A stretch of 64,000 nt of DNA from Paramecium pentaurelia (GCA_905183005.1 CAJJDO010000015.1:74587-138586), one strand, 5' to 3'. Shown: positions 48,036 through 59,907, numbered from the stretch's first letter. Notes: generated by a model from the sequence alone, not told the origin. Translations and numbers: made by a program.

Positions 48036-49904
48036 ATGCAATCATTAAATGATGGAGAGTCTCACTCTACAACTTTAGAGCCATCAAAGTAACTTATTTT
48101 AATAAGTAGGTCATTCAAATCTAGAGCCATCTTTGATACAATGGAAGTTTCAACTAAATAATTCTATATGTTTGATAATGACACAGGGGAAATAATTGAC
48201 CTAAGAACTTCTTAAATCGTTGAATATGATTAAATTTAATTCTAAAAAGAAAATGCTTGGCAGGATTTTTGGAAAGAATCTCAATAGAAAACTTTGGAGC
48301 TAATTAAAGCTTGCAAATTAGGTTAGTTTTCAATTGTAGAATCAATAATATAATCTTCAAACTTCATTGATATAAATGCTAAAGATTCAAATGATTAGAC
48401 ATGTTTACACTTTGCATGTAGTTCTGGTAACTTTTAAATAGCTTATCATCTAATTTAAAAAGGAAGTTATGTGAATGAATAAGATTGTGATGGATATACT
48501 CCTTTGATGGTCAGTGTAAAAAACAATCACTTAGATTTAGTTGATTTGCTCTTATATAACAAAGCAAATGTTGACCGATAAGATTTTTAAATGAACACAC
48601 CTCTACATATAGCTTTGGATAATAATTGTTTAGAAATTATTAAACTCTTGTTAAAATATAAAGCTGATCCCTATATATAAAATGCAGACAATATAAATGC
48701 ACTTTAACTAATATCAAATACAGAATAACAATAAATATTCAAATAATTTGGATATGAAAAATAATATATAACGGAGAAAATGATATCAAGTAATAAAGAA
48801 ACTAAGGAATCAAATTCATCTCATCGTTCAAGTATTAGTAGAATAATGAAGTTTTTGGGTTAATCTGTTCCAACTAATTCCTTATAGAAGTAAACTTATT
48901 AAGCAAGATAATCTGTTGTACCAATAGGAGGTCAAAATATTGGACCAGATTCATTTACATATCATAAAGAATTAGGAAAAGGTTCTTTCGGTATCGTTTA
49001 TTTAGTTAAAAAAAAAGATGAATTGAATAGTTTATATGCAATGAAAGTATTAAGAAAAGAGAAAATTAGTTAAAAATTATTACCTTATATTTAAACTGAA
49101 AAATCAATCTTATCAGTAATAGATCATCCTTTTATTGTGAAATTACATTTTGCTTTCTAAACACAATACAAATTATTTTTAGTTATGGATTTTTGTCCTG
49201 GAGGAGATTTAACTAAACTTTTAGATTTAAAATCTAAATTACCAGAACATGTTGCTAAAATGTATACTGCTGAAATCATCTTAGCTATTGAAGCTCTTCA
49301 TTAAAATAAAATTATGTATAGAGATCTAAAACCTTAAAACATTATTATAGATAACAAAGGTCATTGTATGTTAACTGATTTTGGTTTAGCTAAAACTGAT
49401 ATTGAAAATGAAGATACAAAATCTTTTTGTGGAACTCCTGCTTATATGGCACCAGAAGTTGTTAATAAAAAATTATATAATCGTTCTGTTGATTGGTATT
49501 AATTAGGTACTATAACACATGAAATGCTATTTGGTATGCCTCCCTATTATAGTCATAATAGAGAAGAATTGTTTGAAAATATCAAAAATAAATAACTTAA
49601 ATTCCCTTAAAATAATTTATCAAAGGAAGCCCTTTCATTCATTTAATAAGTAAAATCATATCTATTTCAGTTATTAGAGAGAAATCCTTCTAAAAGATTA
49701 GGTGCAAAAAAAGATTCTGAAGAAGTTAAGGCTCATCCCTGGTTCTAAGGAATTAATTGGGATGATGTAATGAATAAAAAATTACCTGTTCCTACTCCTA
49801 GCATTATGAATCAAGCCAATCAGACTCTACAAGTTAATTTTGATGAGGATTCACAAATTCAATAGAGAAAAACTATAGATAATTGGACTTTTATTTCTGA
49901 TTGA
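48036..49904 (+). CDS. Ankyrin-repeat AGC protein kinase
   Basis: One 21-nt intron ending CAG; 615 aa. Residues about 100-230 are ankyrin repeats (DQTCLHFACSSGNFQIAYHLIQKGS, DGYTPLMVSVKNNHLDLVDLLL, NTPLHIALDNNCLEIIKLLLKYKAD). The kinase domain starts near 310: GKGSFGIVYLV, YAMKVLRK, YRDLKPQN, LTDFGLAK, KSFCGTPAYMAPE and SVDWYQLG. T-loop and APE are AGC type, and the C-terminal tail ends DNWTFISD, a hydrophobic-motif-like ending. All catalytic residues are present. Ankyrin-AGC fusions are known in some protists. Regulation by a PDK1-like kinase on the T-loop Thr is expected. Confidence 0.92.
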
Positions 49905-49924
49905 TTATATATATAAATTAAACT

Positions 49925-50032
49925 ATGGAATATGAAATTATGCTGCTATGCAACACTTTAGGAATAGGAATTGTTGTGATGATAATCCTCTATCATTTAG
50001 TTGGTACCAAAGCAGATAAGAAAACATATTGA
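49925..50032 (+). CDS. OST4: Oligosaccharyltransferase subunit OST4 (micro-protein)
   Basis: 35 aa: MEYEIMLLCNTLGIGIVVMIILYHLVGTKADKKTY. OST4 is a 35-40 aa single-TM protein of the ER N-glycosylation complex whose pattern (N.LG...F.L.VLYHYVA.N..KK) is matched throughout, including the LYH and the Lys-rich end. It starts 20 bp after the kinase stop and ends 7 bp before the stop of the convergent gene. It is too short for ordinary gene finders. Confidence 0.85.
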   Translation: MEYEIMLLCNTLGIGIVVMIILYHLVGTKADKKTY

Positions 50033-50039
50033 TTAATAT

Positions 50040-50648
50040 TCATATTTCGTGTCCAAGCCTTACCTTATGATGTCCCTTTGTAAATATAAACTATGAACTT
50101 TGATTTCGTTATTCTAACTTCTTTTATGATTAATTCAATAAATTGTTGATTGAATCTAATGTCCCCAAACTACCATCATGTCTCATTTAATCACCCCATA
50201 AAAAAGAAGCAGTTTCTAATGCTTTGTGCAATTTATGTTACAATACTAATAAATATGAATCCAACAAATATACAATTTTTATTAATAGGGTCTATCCTTT
50301 CCATTCTTGCTTAGTATTTTTTCACATCATCAATTTGAGAAAACTGATTTTATATTATGTAACAATACCATTCCTTAAATGTCTAACTTTTTCTAATTTC
50401 CTGATGGGAAATATTCAAATTTATTTAATTTGCTTAGAAAATCCTGTTTTTTACTTTGATTTTTTTCTGCATGTTGTTTTTACATTTAATAAAATGGGGT
50501 TTATTCAATTCCAATTCCTGGAAATCTAACATACTAATTCATTAAGAATAATAGTTACTTCTTTGTTTTTTCCAGACTCATTTATTTTATCCCAAACTTC
50601 CTTTGTTCCATAAGCTTTAAATGGATTAATTTATTCCTTTTAATTCAT
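50040..50648 (-). CDS. Hypothetical protein
   Basis: Three introns (25, 25 ending CAG, and 28 nt) give 176 aa. Sequence features: INPFKAYGTKEVWDKINESG, VRFPGIGIEQTPFYQM, then a helical stretch (AEKNQSKKQDFLSKLNKF), and LETASFLWGDQMRHDGSLG followed by LDSINNLLNQSQKKLEQRN. No membrane segment and no named family. The splices bring together protein-like segments that are otherwise interrupted by TGA, which is the main support. The stop is 7 bp from that of OST4. Confidence 0.6.
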
Positions 50649-51158
50649 TTATAATATGTTATTTGATACTAAATAAATTCTTCAGACTAATTTATAGTTA
50701 TAATAATTCTAAAAATATTGAACATACTATAAAGATAATATAATAACATATCATAATATTTTATTATTTTAAATATTATACAATATGCAAGATTATATTA
50801 ATTTATTTTTCTATGTATCTCTTTAAGAATTTTACTTACTTTTGATCAATTATTTAATTCATTAAGAAATCAGCAAATATAATCTAGAGTACTTAAAAAT
50901 TTAAGAATCTTTTTTTCTTGATTGGTTAGGTAATAAAAATAAAGGGAACACTTGAAAAATGTTCTTAAATAACCTATTTCAAAAAATAAGAGATCATTTA
51001 AAATATAAATAAGTAAGAAATAATATCTCAAGATTTAAGATTATTTAATTAAAATATAAACTAATTCATGTTTCATTTAAAAAGAGTGAAAAGATTAAAT
51101 ACTTTGAGTAAAATATAAAATAAGCTTCTAATAACTCTTCAAAAATTCTTATATAATG
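50649..51158. other. Intergenic region
   Basis: About 510 bp, AT-rich, upstream of the hypothetical gene and downstream of the secreted protein gene (both minus strand). No ORF recognised. Confidence 0.5.
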
Positions 51159-51680
51159 TCAATTGTAACGATGATAGAATGCTTAGGCTTTAATAATTGA
51201 TAGAAATCCATTATAATTAGATCCTCCTCTATTGTATATTCTAACTTTATCTACTAATTGGTCTTTAAATCTAATTTTAATGACTCCTGCAAATGAGGCA
51301 TTTTCATAAATCTTTTTTTCCTATTCTAAAAATGAAATATATATTTCAAAATCGTAATGTACATCAACTAAACGATCCCAAATTTCAACAACTACAGTGT
51401 TGAGTTCATAATTTTTAAATAATGTTATTTCAATAGAATTATGAAGAGAACAATATGTATAGCCAATTGCACTATTCACATAATAAATAGCATCTCGATT
51501 TAATTAAGAGTTCATCTGGCCACCATTAAAATAAGTATTTTATCTACTAATTAAATTAATTTATTGAAAGTTAAGCACATCTTTATAGTTTCCTCTTAGA
51601 ATTCTTGCTTTTTTTTGAATTTAATTTAAAGTACAGCAATTAGCAATAGTAAGAATTAATAATAAAACTTTAAAAATCAT
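51159..51680 (-). CDS. Secreted protein with F5/8-type C-like (galactose-binding) fold
   Basis: Intronless, 173 aa. Signal peptide MIFKVLLLILTIANCCTL. The body (YYVNSAIGYTYCSLHNSIEI, LNTVVVEIWDRLVDVHYDFEIYI, SFAGVIKIRFKDQLVDKVRIYNRGG) has the order of strands found in the F5/8 type C-like domains of BTBD9-type and similar ciliate proteins, ending in the characteristic VRIxxxGG. In those families the domain is a beta-sandwich for ligand or protein binding. Secreted or lumenal. The partner is unknown, and the fold assignment is from pattern only. Confidence 0.65.
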
Positions 51681-51791
51681 TTTAAAAATATTATATAAGT
51701 ATAAGTGGGATATAATAAGGGTTGAACAATTATACTTTAAAATTCTATGGAATAAAGAAGAGAGGAAAAAATGTATCTTTATATTTTATAA

Positions 51792-52634
51792 TCAAACCCA
51801 TCTATTTCTAACAGCATCATAATTTAAATGTGATTTTCCTCCTTTTAATTAATTGGGTCTTCTAGGTAATGCAAGGACAGGACAGTAATTTTCATCTCTT
51901 TATTTTTCTGTATAATCCATTTAATAAGTTGAATTTCCAATTTGTCCTGGGTCTCCATTAATATTACGTTAAACTGGATCTCTACATCTATCTTATTTGC
52001 TTATTGGTTTTGGAACATATGATGTCTTATAAGTTGTAGATCCAAAATCAACATTGACATTTGGACCATCTTTTACTAATGGTTTGAATTATTCAGATCC
52101 ACCGACAGGTTTTTAGATAAAATCTACACCATATGTTGTATTCCATGGTACTTGTCTAGGAGCTGACTTATATGGCTATTTTATTATAGAACGTTTCATT
52201 GGTAATGGAAATCTATTTAGTAACTGATATACTTCTAATAATTAGTTTAGTAGTCTGATAAACTAGTAAATGGTTAAGAAGGTTGTAATTCAGGTAATTA
52301 CCTTGCTTCTCTTTCAGGTAAAGGTCTCTATATGTATTCACTTTAATATTAACTCATTAAAGTGGATGGATCATATGAATGTTATTATGGTTATCTATCA
52401 TAATTGAATGGCTTTTATTTGTTTGATTTCCAAGGTTAATAGTCATGTCTATAATTAATTTATTATATTTTACTAGAATGTTGATTAGAAATCACCATGC
52501 ATATTATCAGTGTGAATTGGACAATGATGTTTTCCACATTTACATATTTCACATACACATCTATTGTGAAATTGATTTGAGGATTGTGCTGTCTTAGAAG
52601 AATGAAATAGGGATTTGATTGTATTATTAATCAT
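51792..52634 (-). CDS. SAXO: SAXO family protein (stabilizer of axonemal microtubules)
   Basis: Introns of 25 and 20 nt; 265 aa. The N-terminus has the conserved SAXO cysteine motif CVCEICKCGKHHCP. Mn-like repeats follow: SLSDYQTNYQKFPLPMKRSI, NTTYGVDFIQKP, STTYKTSYVPKP and NSTYQMDYTEKQ. These bind microtubules, and SAXO proteins lie inside axonemal and cortical doublets or on microtubules of cilia. The start codon lies only 7 bp after the stop of ZC2HC1 on the same strand, so its promoter must be within that gene. Confidence 0.9.
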
Positions 52635-52641
52635 TAAATAA

Positions 52642-53515
52642 TCATTGCTATTACTTCTATTCTTTTATTATATTACGCAATTCTTCAGATTGTTTTTTCC
52701 AATTTGGATCAAGTGGAGCTTTTCCCTATTTCTTTTATAATTATTTCTCCTTTATTTAACCTTGTCTTTATAATTTTTATTAATCATTTGACACTATTCT
52801 TGCTTATTTGGAATTGAATTCTTATCTTTTCTATTGAAATACCTATTTACACACTTTAGTATGTTTTTCTAAAACATCTTATTTAAATTGTCTTCCACAA
52901 CCCTCAGGACAAAGAACTAATTCAAGATCTTCAATTGGTTCTGCTTCCTCTAATTGTATTACCATATTCAATACCAAGTTGTTATTGCACTTTGGCTTGA
53001 TCTGCAATTGCAATTTTATTTTCAATTGGATTTTTTGAACCTAATAATGCTGCTTCTCTTTTATTCTAATTACCTATTGATGGCATATAGGAATCTGATT
53101 AACTTTGTTTAACCTATTAAACTTCCTTTTTTTCTTATGTTTATTATATTTCTCTCTTTTCAACTTAAATTTATTTCCTAAATAGCTCCTCTTAACCAGG
53201 TAAATAAAGTCCTTAATTAATAGGGGCTGTATTTTTCTTTTCGTCTGATCGTTAGATTCTATCTTTAAGAGGTACCTTCTCTTAAAATGAACCTGTTTTA
53301 AAGAAATCTTCTTTAGTGCTAGTTAACTAAGGTTCTTATTCTTATGGTTGAGTGGAACGGTTGCGAATATTGAAGGTTGGTTTGCTGGCAAAATTGGGTT
53401 TTGAATTAATAGTAGAAAAATCTGACTTTTAAGTGCTTTCTAAGGATAAAGTTTATTCTTGTTTTTTAAATGACCCAGAGGTACTATCCATCTTCAAATT
53501 CGGCTTATAATTCAT
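52642..53515 (-). CDS. ZC2HC1-type zinc finger protein
   Basis: One 25-nt intron; 282 aa. The N-terminal two thirds are disordered and Gln/Lys/Ser-rich. The C2HC finger near residue 195 reads LVLCPEGCGRQFKQDVLEKHTKVCKQVFQQKRQEFNSKQARI, with the Cys-Cys-His-Cys spacing and the basic KRxxF extension of ZC2HC1 proteins. Only one finger is obvious, while animal ZC2HC1A has two. The family is often linked to cilia, though its biochemical role is unclear. It precedes SAXO head to tail by 7 bp. Confidence 0.82.
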
Positions 53516-53751
53516 TTATTTTAATTTTTATTATATTTTTATAATACTTTTTAACAATTATGTTTATTTTAATAAAAAATTTAAGCTAAATTTGTAAATA
53601 AACTCACTTTGATATACAAACATTATAAATATATTATGAAATAAAAAATTGTATTATCTTATATGAATTTAAATTAATCATAAGAAATCTTTGAAGATAA
53701 ATTGAAATGTATACAATTTATTATAAATTAAAGACTATTTAATAAGTAATC

Positions 53752-55135
53752 ATGAATACAATAAATGTGAATTGGATATTATAGGTAGATAGTAAATAAG
53801 AATAAAAATAATATTATGTATTGGTAAAATTAAATAAATATATTATGATTTTAGATGTTACATAGAGAACTGAACCATATACAACTAATTTTCGAGTATC
53901 TAAGGAGTAACTGTGTTAAGTGGCTTATGCATGTTAAGAAAGGACATTCACAGAAGAGATAGATCAATTAGAAGAATTGGGAGGACAAGAATTTTTAGAG
54001 GTTTTATATAGTTTTAACTTTAGATGGCTTTATGCTCTAATTATAAGAATGGATTATTATTAAATGATGTAAGTTTGAGGGAACAGAATTTTGGTCATAA
54101 TCGTAAACCACTAATTCTTCCAAAATCTTATTGTTAATTATTATGGGGTGCTTTAGAAGATTTTACTATGAGGATACTATGTTTAGCTGCATTAGTGAGT
54201 ATTGCAGTTGATGTGGCTACTGCATCATCAGATTATCGTGCTTATGCATGGATAGAGGGTAAAACTATTGAAATGTAAGAGTGTTAGGTTTTGCAATTCT
54301 AGTGGCAGTTATAATATCAACAAATGCTAATGCAATTAATGATTATTAAAAGGAGAAATAGTTTCAAAAGTTAAATGCAGTAGCAGATGAACGAAAAAGA
54401 GTTACAGTAATAAGAAATGGATAAAAATGTGATATTCATATGAGTGAAGTAATGGTTGGAGATATTGTAATGATATTTGAAGGAATGGAGATACCAGCTG
54501 ATGGTCTAGTACTAGAAGCCTCAGATCTAACAGCTGATGAGTCAGCAATGACAGGAGAAACTGATCCCATAAAAAAGAATACATTAACATATTGTTTAGC
54601 TAAAAGAAATCAAACTGATTCAGCTACAGCTGGACATCATGAAGTTCCATCTCCTATTATGATGAGTGGTACAAGAGTTTTAACAGGAGAAGGTAAAATG
54701 ATTATTTTAGTGGTTGGAGATTTATCATGTGCAGGTAAAATTAGTGCTTTACTTCGTTAAGATGAACCAGAAGGTAATTTTAATATATTAGTATATTAGC
54801 TACTCCTTTGTAAGTCAAATTAGCTGCAATTGCTGAAGATATAGGTAGATTTGGATTGTACAGTGCAATCTTAATAGTTATTGTTATGTGTATAAGATTT
54901 GCAGTTGAAAAGGCATAAATTGAATGGGAAAACAAATATATTGTAGAGATTGTCAATTTCTTTATTATTGGAATTACAGTTATTGTAGTAGCCATTCCTG
55001 AAGGATTACCTTTGGCAGTAACACTCTCTTTAGCATATTCAACTAAATAGATGTTGAGAGATTAAAATTTAGTTAGGAAAATGGCAGCATGTGAAACTAT
55101 GGGAGGAGCATCAATGATATGTTCTGATAAAACTG
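53752..55135 (+). CDS. Plasma-membrane-type Ca2+ ATPase, copy 1, 3' end lost at gap
   Basis: Introns of 23, 29 and 26 nt. Reads NFRVSKEQLCQVAYACQERTF, then LPKSYCQLLWGALEDFTMRIL (TM1 region), the TM2 segment WIEGFAILVAVIISTNANA, the A-domain VGDIVMIFEGMEIPADG with LTADESAMTGETDPI (TGE actuator motif), TM3-TM4 with VVAIPEGLPLAVTLSLA, and stops at MICSDKT where the N occurs. The start may be ATG 53752 or the in-frame ATG 53845. Type IIB P-type ATPases extrude Ca2+ from the cytosol. Nucleotides differ from copy 2 at about 3%, mostly silently; changes include LVLEAS/LVFEAS and NTLTYC/NTLSYC. Confidence 0.92.
54097..55135. repeat. Duplicated Ca2+ ATPase segment, first copy
   Basis: 1039 bp repeated at 55137-56175 at a constant offset of 1040 bp, with about 35 substitutions scattered throughout, mostly third-codon and intronic, and no indels in coding sequence. 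Confidence 0.92.
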
Positions 55136-55136
55136 N
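55136..55136. other. Assembly gap (single N)
   Basis: One undetermined base where the ATPase gene restarts about 345 bp downstream of its own start region. Same style as the N at 19517. Confidence 0.95.
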
Positions 55137-56175
55137 ATAATCGTAAACCACTAATACTTCCAAAATCTTATTGTCAATTATTATGGGGTGCTTTAGAAGA
55201 CTTTACAATGCGAATCCTTTGTTTGGCAGCATTGGTGAGTATTGCAGTTGATGTTGCAACAGCATCATCAGATTATCGTGCTTATGCATGGATAGAGGGT
55301 AAAAATATAGAAATTTAAGAGTTATAGGCTTTGCAATTCTAGTGGCAGTAATAATATCAACAAATGCAAATGCAATTAATGATTATTAAAAGGAGAAATA
55401 GTTTCAAAAGTTAAATGCAGTAGCAGATGAACGAAAAAGAGTTACAGTAATAAGAAATGGATAAAAATGTGATATCCATATGAGTGAAGTAATGGTTGGA
55501 GATATTGTAATGATATTTGAAGGAATGGAAATACCAGCTGATGGTCTAGTATTTGAAGCTTCTGATCTAACAGCTGATGAGTCAGCAATGACAGGAGAAA
55601 CTGATCCCATAAAAAAGAATACATTATCATATTGTTTAGCTAAAAGAAATCAAACTGATTCAGCTACAGCTGGACATCATGAAGTTCCATCTCCTATTAT
55701 GATGAGTGGTACAAGAGTTTTAACAGGAGAAGGTAAAATGATTATTTTAGTGGTTGGAGATTTATCATGTGCAGGTAAAATTAGTGCTTTACTTCGTTAA
55801 GATGAACCAGAAGGTAATTTTAATATATTATTATATTAGCTACTCCTTTATAAGTCAAATTAGCTGCAATTGCTGAAGATATAGGTAGATTTGGATTGTA
55901 CAGTGCAATCTTAATAGTTATTGTTATGTGTATAAGGTTTGCAGTTGAAAAGGCATAAATTGAATGGGAAAACAAATATATTGTAGAGATTGTCAATTTC
56001 TTTATTATTGGAATTACAGTTATTGTAGTAGCCATTCCTGAAGGATTACCATTGGCAGTAACTCTCTCTTTAGCATATTCAACTAAATAGATGTTGAGAG
56101 ATTAAAATTTAGTTAGGAAAATGGCAGCATGTGAAACTATGGGAGGAGCATCTATGATATGTTCTGATAAAACTG
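55137..56175. repeat. Duplicated Ca2+ ATPase segment, second copy
   Basis: Partner of 54097-55135, continuing here into the rest of the gene. Confidence 0.92.
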
Positions 56176-58433
56176 GTACTTTAACTCAAAATAAGATGAC
56201 TCTTGTTAATATTTGGAATGAGAATATAATTGAATTGGAAGCTTATTAAACTTGCAATTTGATTGATTATCTGCCTTAATAATTAGCAGATATTTTTATA
56301 TAATCAGCTATTGTAAATTCAAGTGCAATGCTTAGACCAGAACCTAAAGGATCTAAGACTGAAATCTCATTTCTTGAATTTATGGATAGATGTCAAAAGC
56401 CTTATGAAGAATATAGAGAAAAATATCCTATTATAGTTAAGTATCCATTTAGTAGTTAAAGAAAGAGAATGTCAATGATTTTAGATGTTGGAGGATAGTA
56501 AAGATTAGTATGCAAAGGAGCTTCAGAAATGGTATTAGCAGCATGTACCTAATTTCATTCAAAATCAAATGGAGTCATAAAAATCAATTCTAAGGTTGTT
56601 GAAGATGCAATTGAAAGTATGGCAAAAAAAGCATTAAGAACAATATGTTTGGCATATAAGAATATTCCTAATAATGCTGATATGACTAGTAAAGATGATA
56701 AAGGTGTTTATAATATAGAATAAAATGACTTGGTTTTATTAGCAGTCTTAGGCATTAAAGATATTATTAGATAAGAAGTACCTAGAGCTATTTAATTATG
56801 TAAGAAAGCTGGAATCAAAGTCAGAATGGTGACTGGTGATAATATAACTACAGCAAAGGCTATTGCAATTGAATGTGGAATCATTACTAATCCTGAAGAT
56901 AGTATAGTAATGGAAGGACCAGAATTTGTTAGAAGAATTGGAGGTGTTGTTTGTAAGAATTGTCATCCAGAAAATTGTAATTGTGTTAGGGATAGTCAGA
57001 CAGCTTAAAGAGAAGGCAAAAAATTAAGAATTGACACTATTGCTAATCCTGAAGAATTTGATAAAATATATCCAAATCTAGATGTTTTAGCTCGTAGTAG
57101 ACCAGAGGATAAATATGCCTTAGTAACTGGTTTAATTGAAAGAAATCATGTTGTTGCTGTGACAGGAGATGGAACTAATGATGCTCCTGCTCTAAAAAAA
57201 GCAGATGTTGGATTTGCTATGGGAGTTTCAGGAACTGAAGTAGCTAGAGAGGCTGCAGCTATAATTTTATTAGATGACAATTTCAATTCAATAGTTAAGG
57301 CTGTTATGTGGGGGAGAAATGTGTATGATAACATAAAGAAGTTTCTTAGATTTTAATTAACTGCTAATTTAGTAAGTGTATCATTGACATTAATTGGGGC
57401 TGCAGTATTAAGATAAGAAATACTAAAACCAATTTAATTGTTATGGGTTAATTTAATTATGGATACTTTAGGTTCTTTGGCTTTGGCAACAGAACCTCCA
57501 TCTGAGAAACTTTTAAATCGTAAACCTCATGATAGAAATGAATACATTATTTCAAAAAAAATGTTTAAGTTTATAGTAGGAACTGCTCTAATTTAAGTAG
57601 GAGTTGTACTTGTCATAGTTTTTTTAGGTGATAAATTTCTACCTGAATATAAAGATGCATATGATACAAGTGTATTTAGTGGTCCAAAAATAAGATTTAA
57701 ATACAGTAATCATAATTGCGTTACAGATTTTGAATCATTAAAATCATTAAGATTAACTAAACTAAATTATACATCATCTACTGATAATCCAGATGATTCT
57801 GATAAATGTTTAAAAACATAATGTGTCTGTTAAAATGAAGAATGTTATGAAATTTAATGTCCTCCTTGTCTTTATAATGAAGATTCATGTTCAATTGTTG
57901 CTAGTGGAAGATTAATGACAGTTTAAGGAGATTAAGATTATTATATTATGTATAATATTGAACATGAAGGAAGTAGACATGTAATTATTATTATTTAATA
58001 TTTTTAGTTTACTTATGTATTTAATGTGTTTATCATGTTATAATTGTTTAATTTCTTAAATAGTAGAAGGATTACTGATGAAATTAATTTTCTTGACAAT
58101 ATTACAAATCATTCTGCTTTCCTTATAATAGTTCCTTTCATATTCTGCATTTAAGTATTAATGGTTACTTTTGGATCTGGTGCTATTGGACTATATAGTT
58201 GTTATGGATTATAAATAAAATAATGGTTGATTGGAATTGGATTTGGTAGTATCTCATTATTAGGATGTCTAATCCTTAAATTAATTCCAGAAGATAATTT
58301 TTGTAAATAGCTTGGACCCCAAAAGATTGTACCTATCTAACAAGAAGCCAAAATCTCTTAATAAAAAGTTGAATAAAGTGAAAATGCTCTTGCAAAACAT
58401 TATAACTTAATAACAAGACATCCAGATCAATGA
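55137..58433 (+). CDS. Plasma-membrane-type Ca2+ ATPase, copy 2, 5' end missing
   Basis: Starts at the gap within NRKPLILPKSYCQ. Three introns, the last (27 nt) a multiple of three without TGA. All catalytic parts are present: TGE, PEGLP in TM4, CSDKTGTLTQNKM (phosphorylated Asp), KGASEMVLAAC, MVTGDN, VAVTGDGTNDAPALKKADVG. Ten TM segments are expected. Between TM7 and TM8 there is an unusually long lumenal loop with many cysteines (CVCQNEECYEIQCPPC). The C-terminal tail is short (KHYNLITRHPDQ) without an obvious calmodulin site. Joined with the first 345 bp of copy 1 it would give a normal-length pump. The last intron is inferred from the interruption of TM9 (HVIIIIQYFQ). Confidence 0.93.
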
Positions 58434-58452
58434 ATATAAATTATTTTAATTA

Positions 58453-59694
58453 ATGAATCTACTCAAAAAAGCAACTACTGTTATATGTTCTGTTCAAGAA
58501 CATTAAGAAGTTGATTAAAAGATTATCCATCTATGTATTGACTCTAAATGTTAGATTTCTAAAAAAGCATTATGTGGTCTATGTTTAGGAGAAGAACATT
58601 ATGGTCATAAATCAATTAATCTCTCTACATTAGACACTTTAATAAAGAATGAATGGACTCGTGAAATAAAACAATACAATTAAAAGAATAAAGATTTGAC
58701 AGATTCTATTCAGATGAGCATAAATGCAATTTTGAACAAAGTTAAACTACTTTAAGATTAGATATCATAATTTGTTAATTAGGATATGTAGGAGAGTAAA
58801 GTAGGGATTTTAAAACGTAAATATATTGATTAGCCAAATCTAACTGAAAAAGATTATGAATAATTAGCAAAAGATGTTTGTGATATTATACATTATAATA
58901 ATGGTGTTCCAGATTTTAAACCAATTGATTATGAACCAAATGATAAATTCTAGAGTCTTGCATAAAAGTTAATTTTTGATGCAACACTCTTTTGTAAAGA
59001 TATTTCACTTATTACCAAATCTAACATTGTTCACTAAAGTTTTGCTGAACAAATACAAGATTTATTATATTAGATTAATAGTATAACAAATCTAATTGAA
59101 AAACCCTTAATATATTTGATGTAAAGTCGTCGACTCTTTCCTAATGATAAAAGTGAAACATAATCAATGCAAAGAATCGATTTTGATTAATAGAGTGTAT
59201 TTGGTACAATAACTTAATCACCTTTTTGCATTTAGAAATAAGTCAAATTCAAGACTTTAGAAATGAAAGGGTTTATTAAGATTTATGAAGAGTTATTCAA
59301 TAAACCATTTACTTAAACACATATTGAATTAATTAAATAAAGATGTACTCCTTAATCTTAAATCTGTATTGGTGGAGTAAGTGTTAATGATCCTGATTAA
59401 TTTATATTATGTGCAACTGATTATGCATATGAATTTTACACAGAAACATAAGATTTAAAATTTGCAAGGAAGAGTCGTAATGGAGAAATATATTGGTATT
59501 ATGTAAGAAATCGTTGCATTGGCTTTAGTCCTATGAGTAAAGTGGATTTAAAATATCCTGATGTAGATAATGAGGAAGGAGATTTAAGATTTTCTTTGTG
59601 GCTCTTTCATGGATAAGGTGGTTATAGAATTGGAAGATTAGAAAGTTTAGAATAAAGTGTTGAATATAAATGTGTGATTTATTTAAAGAAATGA
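58453..59694 (+). CDS. B-box-like zinc finger protein with C-terminal beta-sandwich domain
   Basis: Intronless, 413 aa, beginning 19 bp after the ATPase stop. The N-terminal Cys/His ladder (CSVQEHQEVDQKIIHLCIDSKCQ, then CGLCLGEEHYGHKS) is the B-box-like finger of a large ciliate family. A coiled-coil middle follows. The C-terminal domain (CIGGVSVNDPDQFILCAT, GEIYWYYVRNRCIGFSP, RFSLWLFHGQGGYRIGRLESL) resembles PHR/F5-8-like sandwich domains, with the typical GGYRxG. No RING is seen, so ligase activity is not supported. Function unknown. Confidence 0.78.
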
Positions 59695-59907
59695 TATTAT
59701 ATTAGAATATCAATCAAGAATTTTTGTATGTTTCAGTTTAGCAATTGCTATATTTATTAATTTTTGTTAGATAAGTTTTTCTCTATTAAGATTGACTTAA
59801 ATAAACAGTTAATATTTTAATTTTTGAATTTATTTTACAAAAATGCTAAGTATCATTATTTGTATATTAAAGCACAAAATTTCTATGATTTAAGAGGAGG
59901 TGATAAG

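Noticed and set aside
50224..50529. Plus-strand 101-aa ORF
   Set aside because: Antisense to the spliced hypothetical gene at 50040-50648, whose exons join cleanly with 25-28-nt introns.
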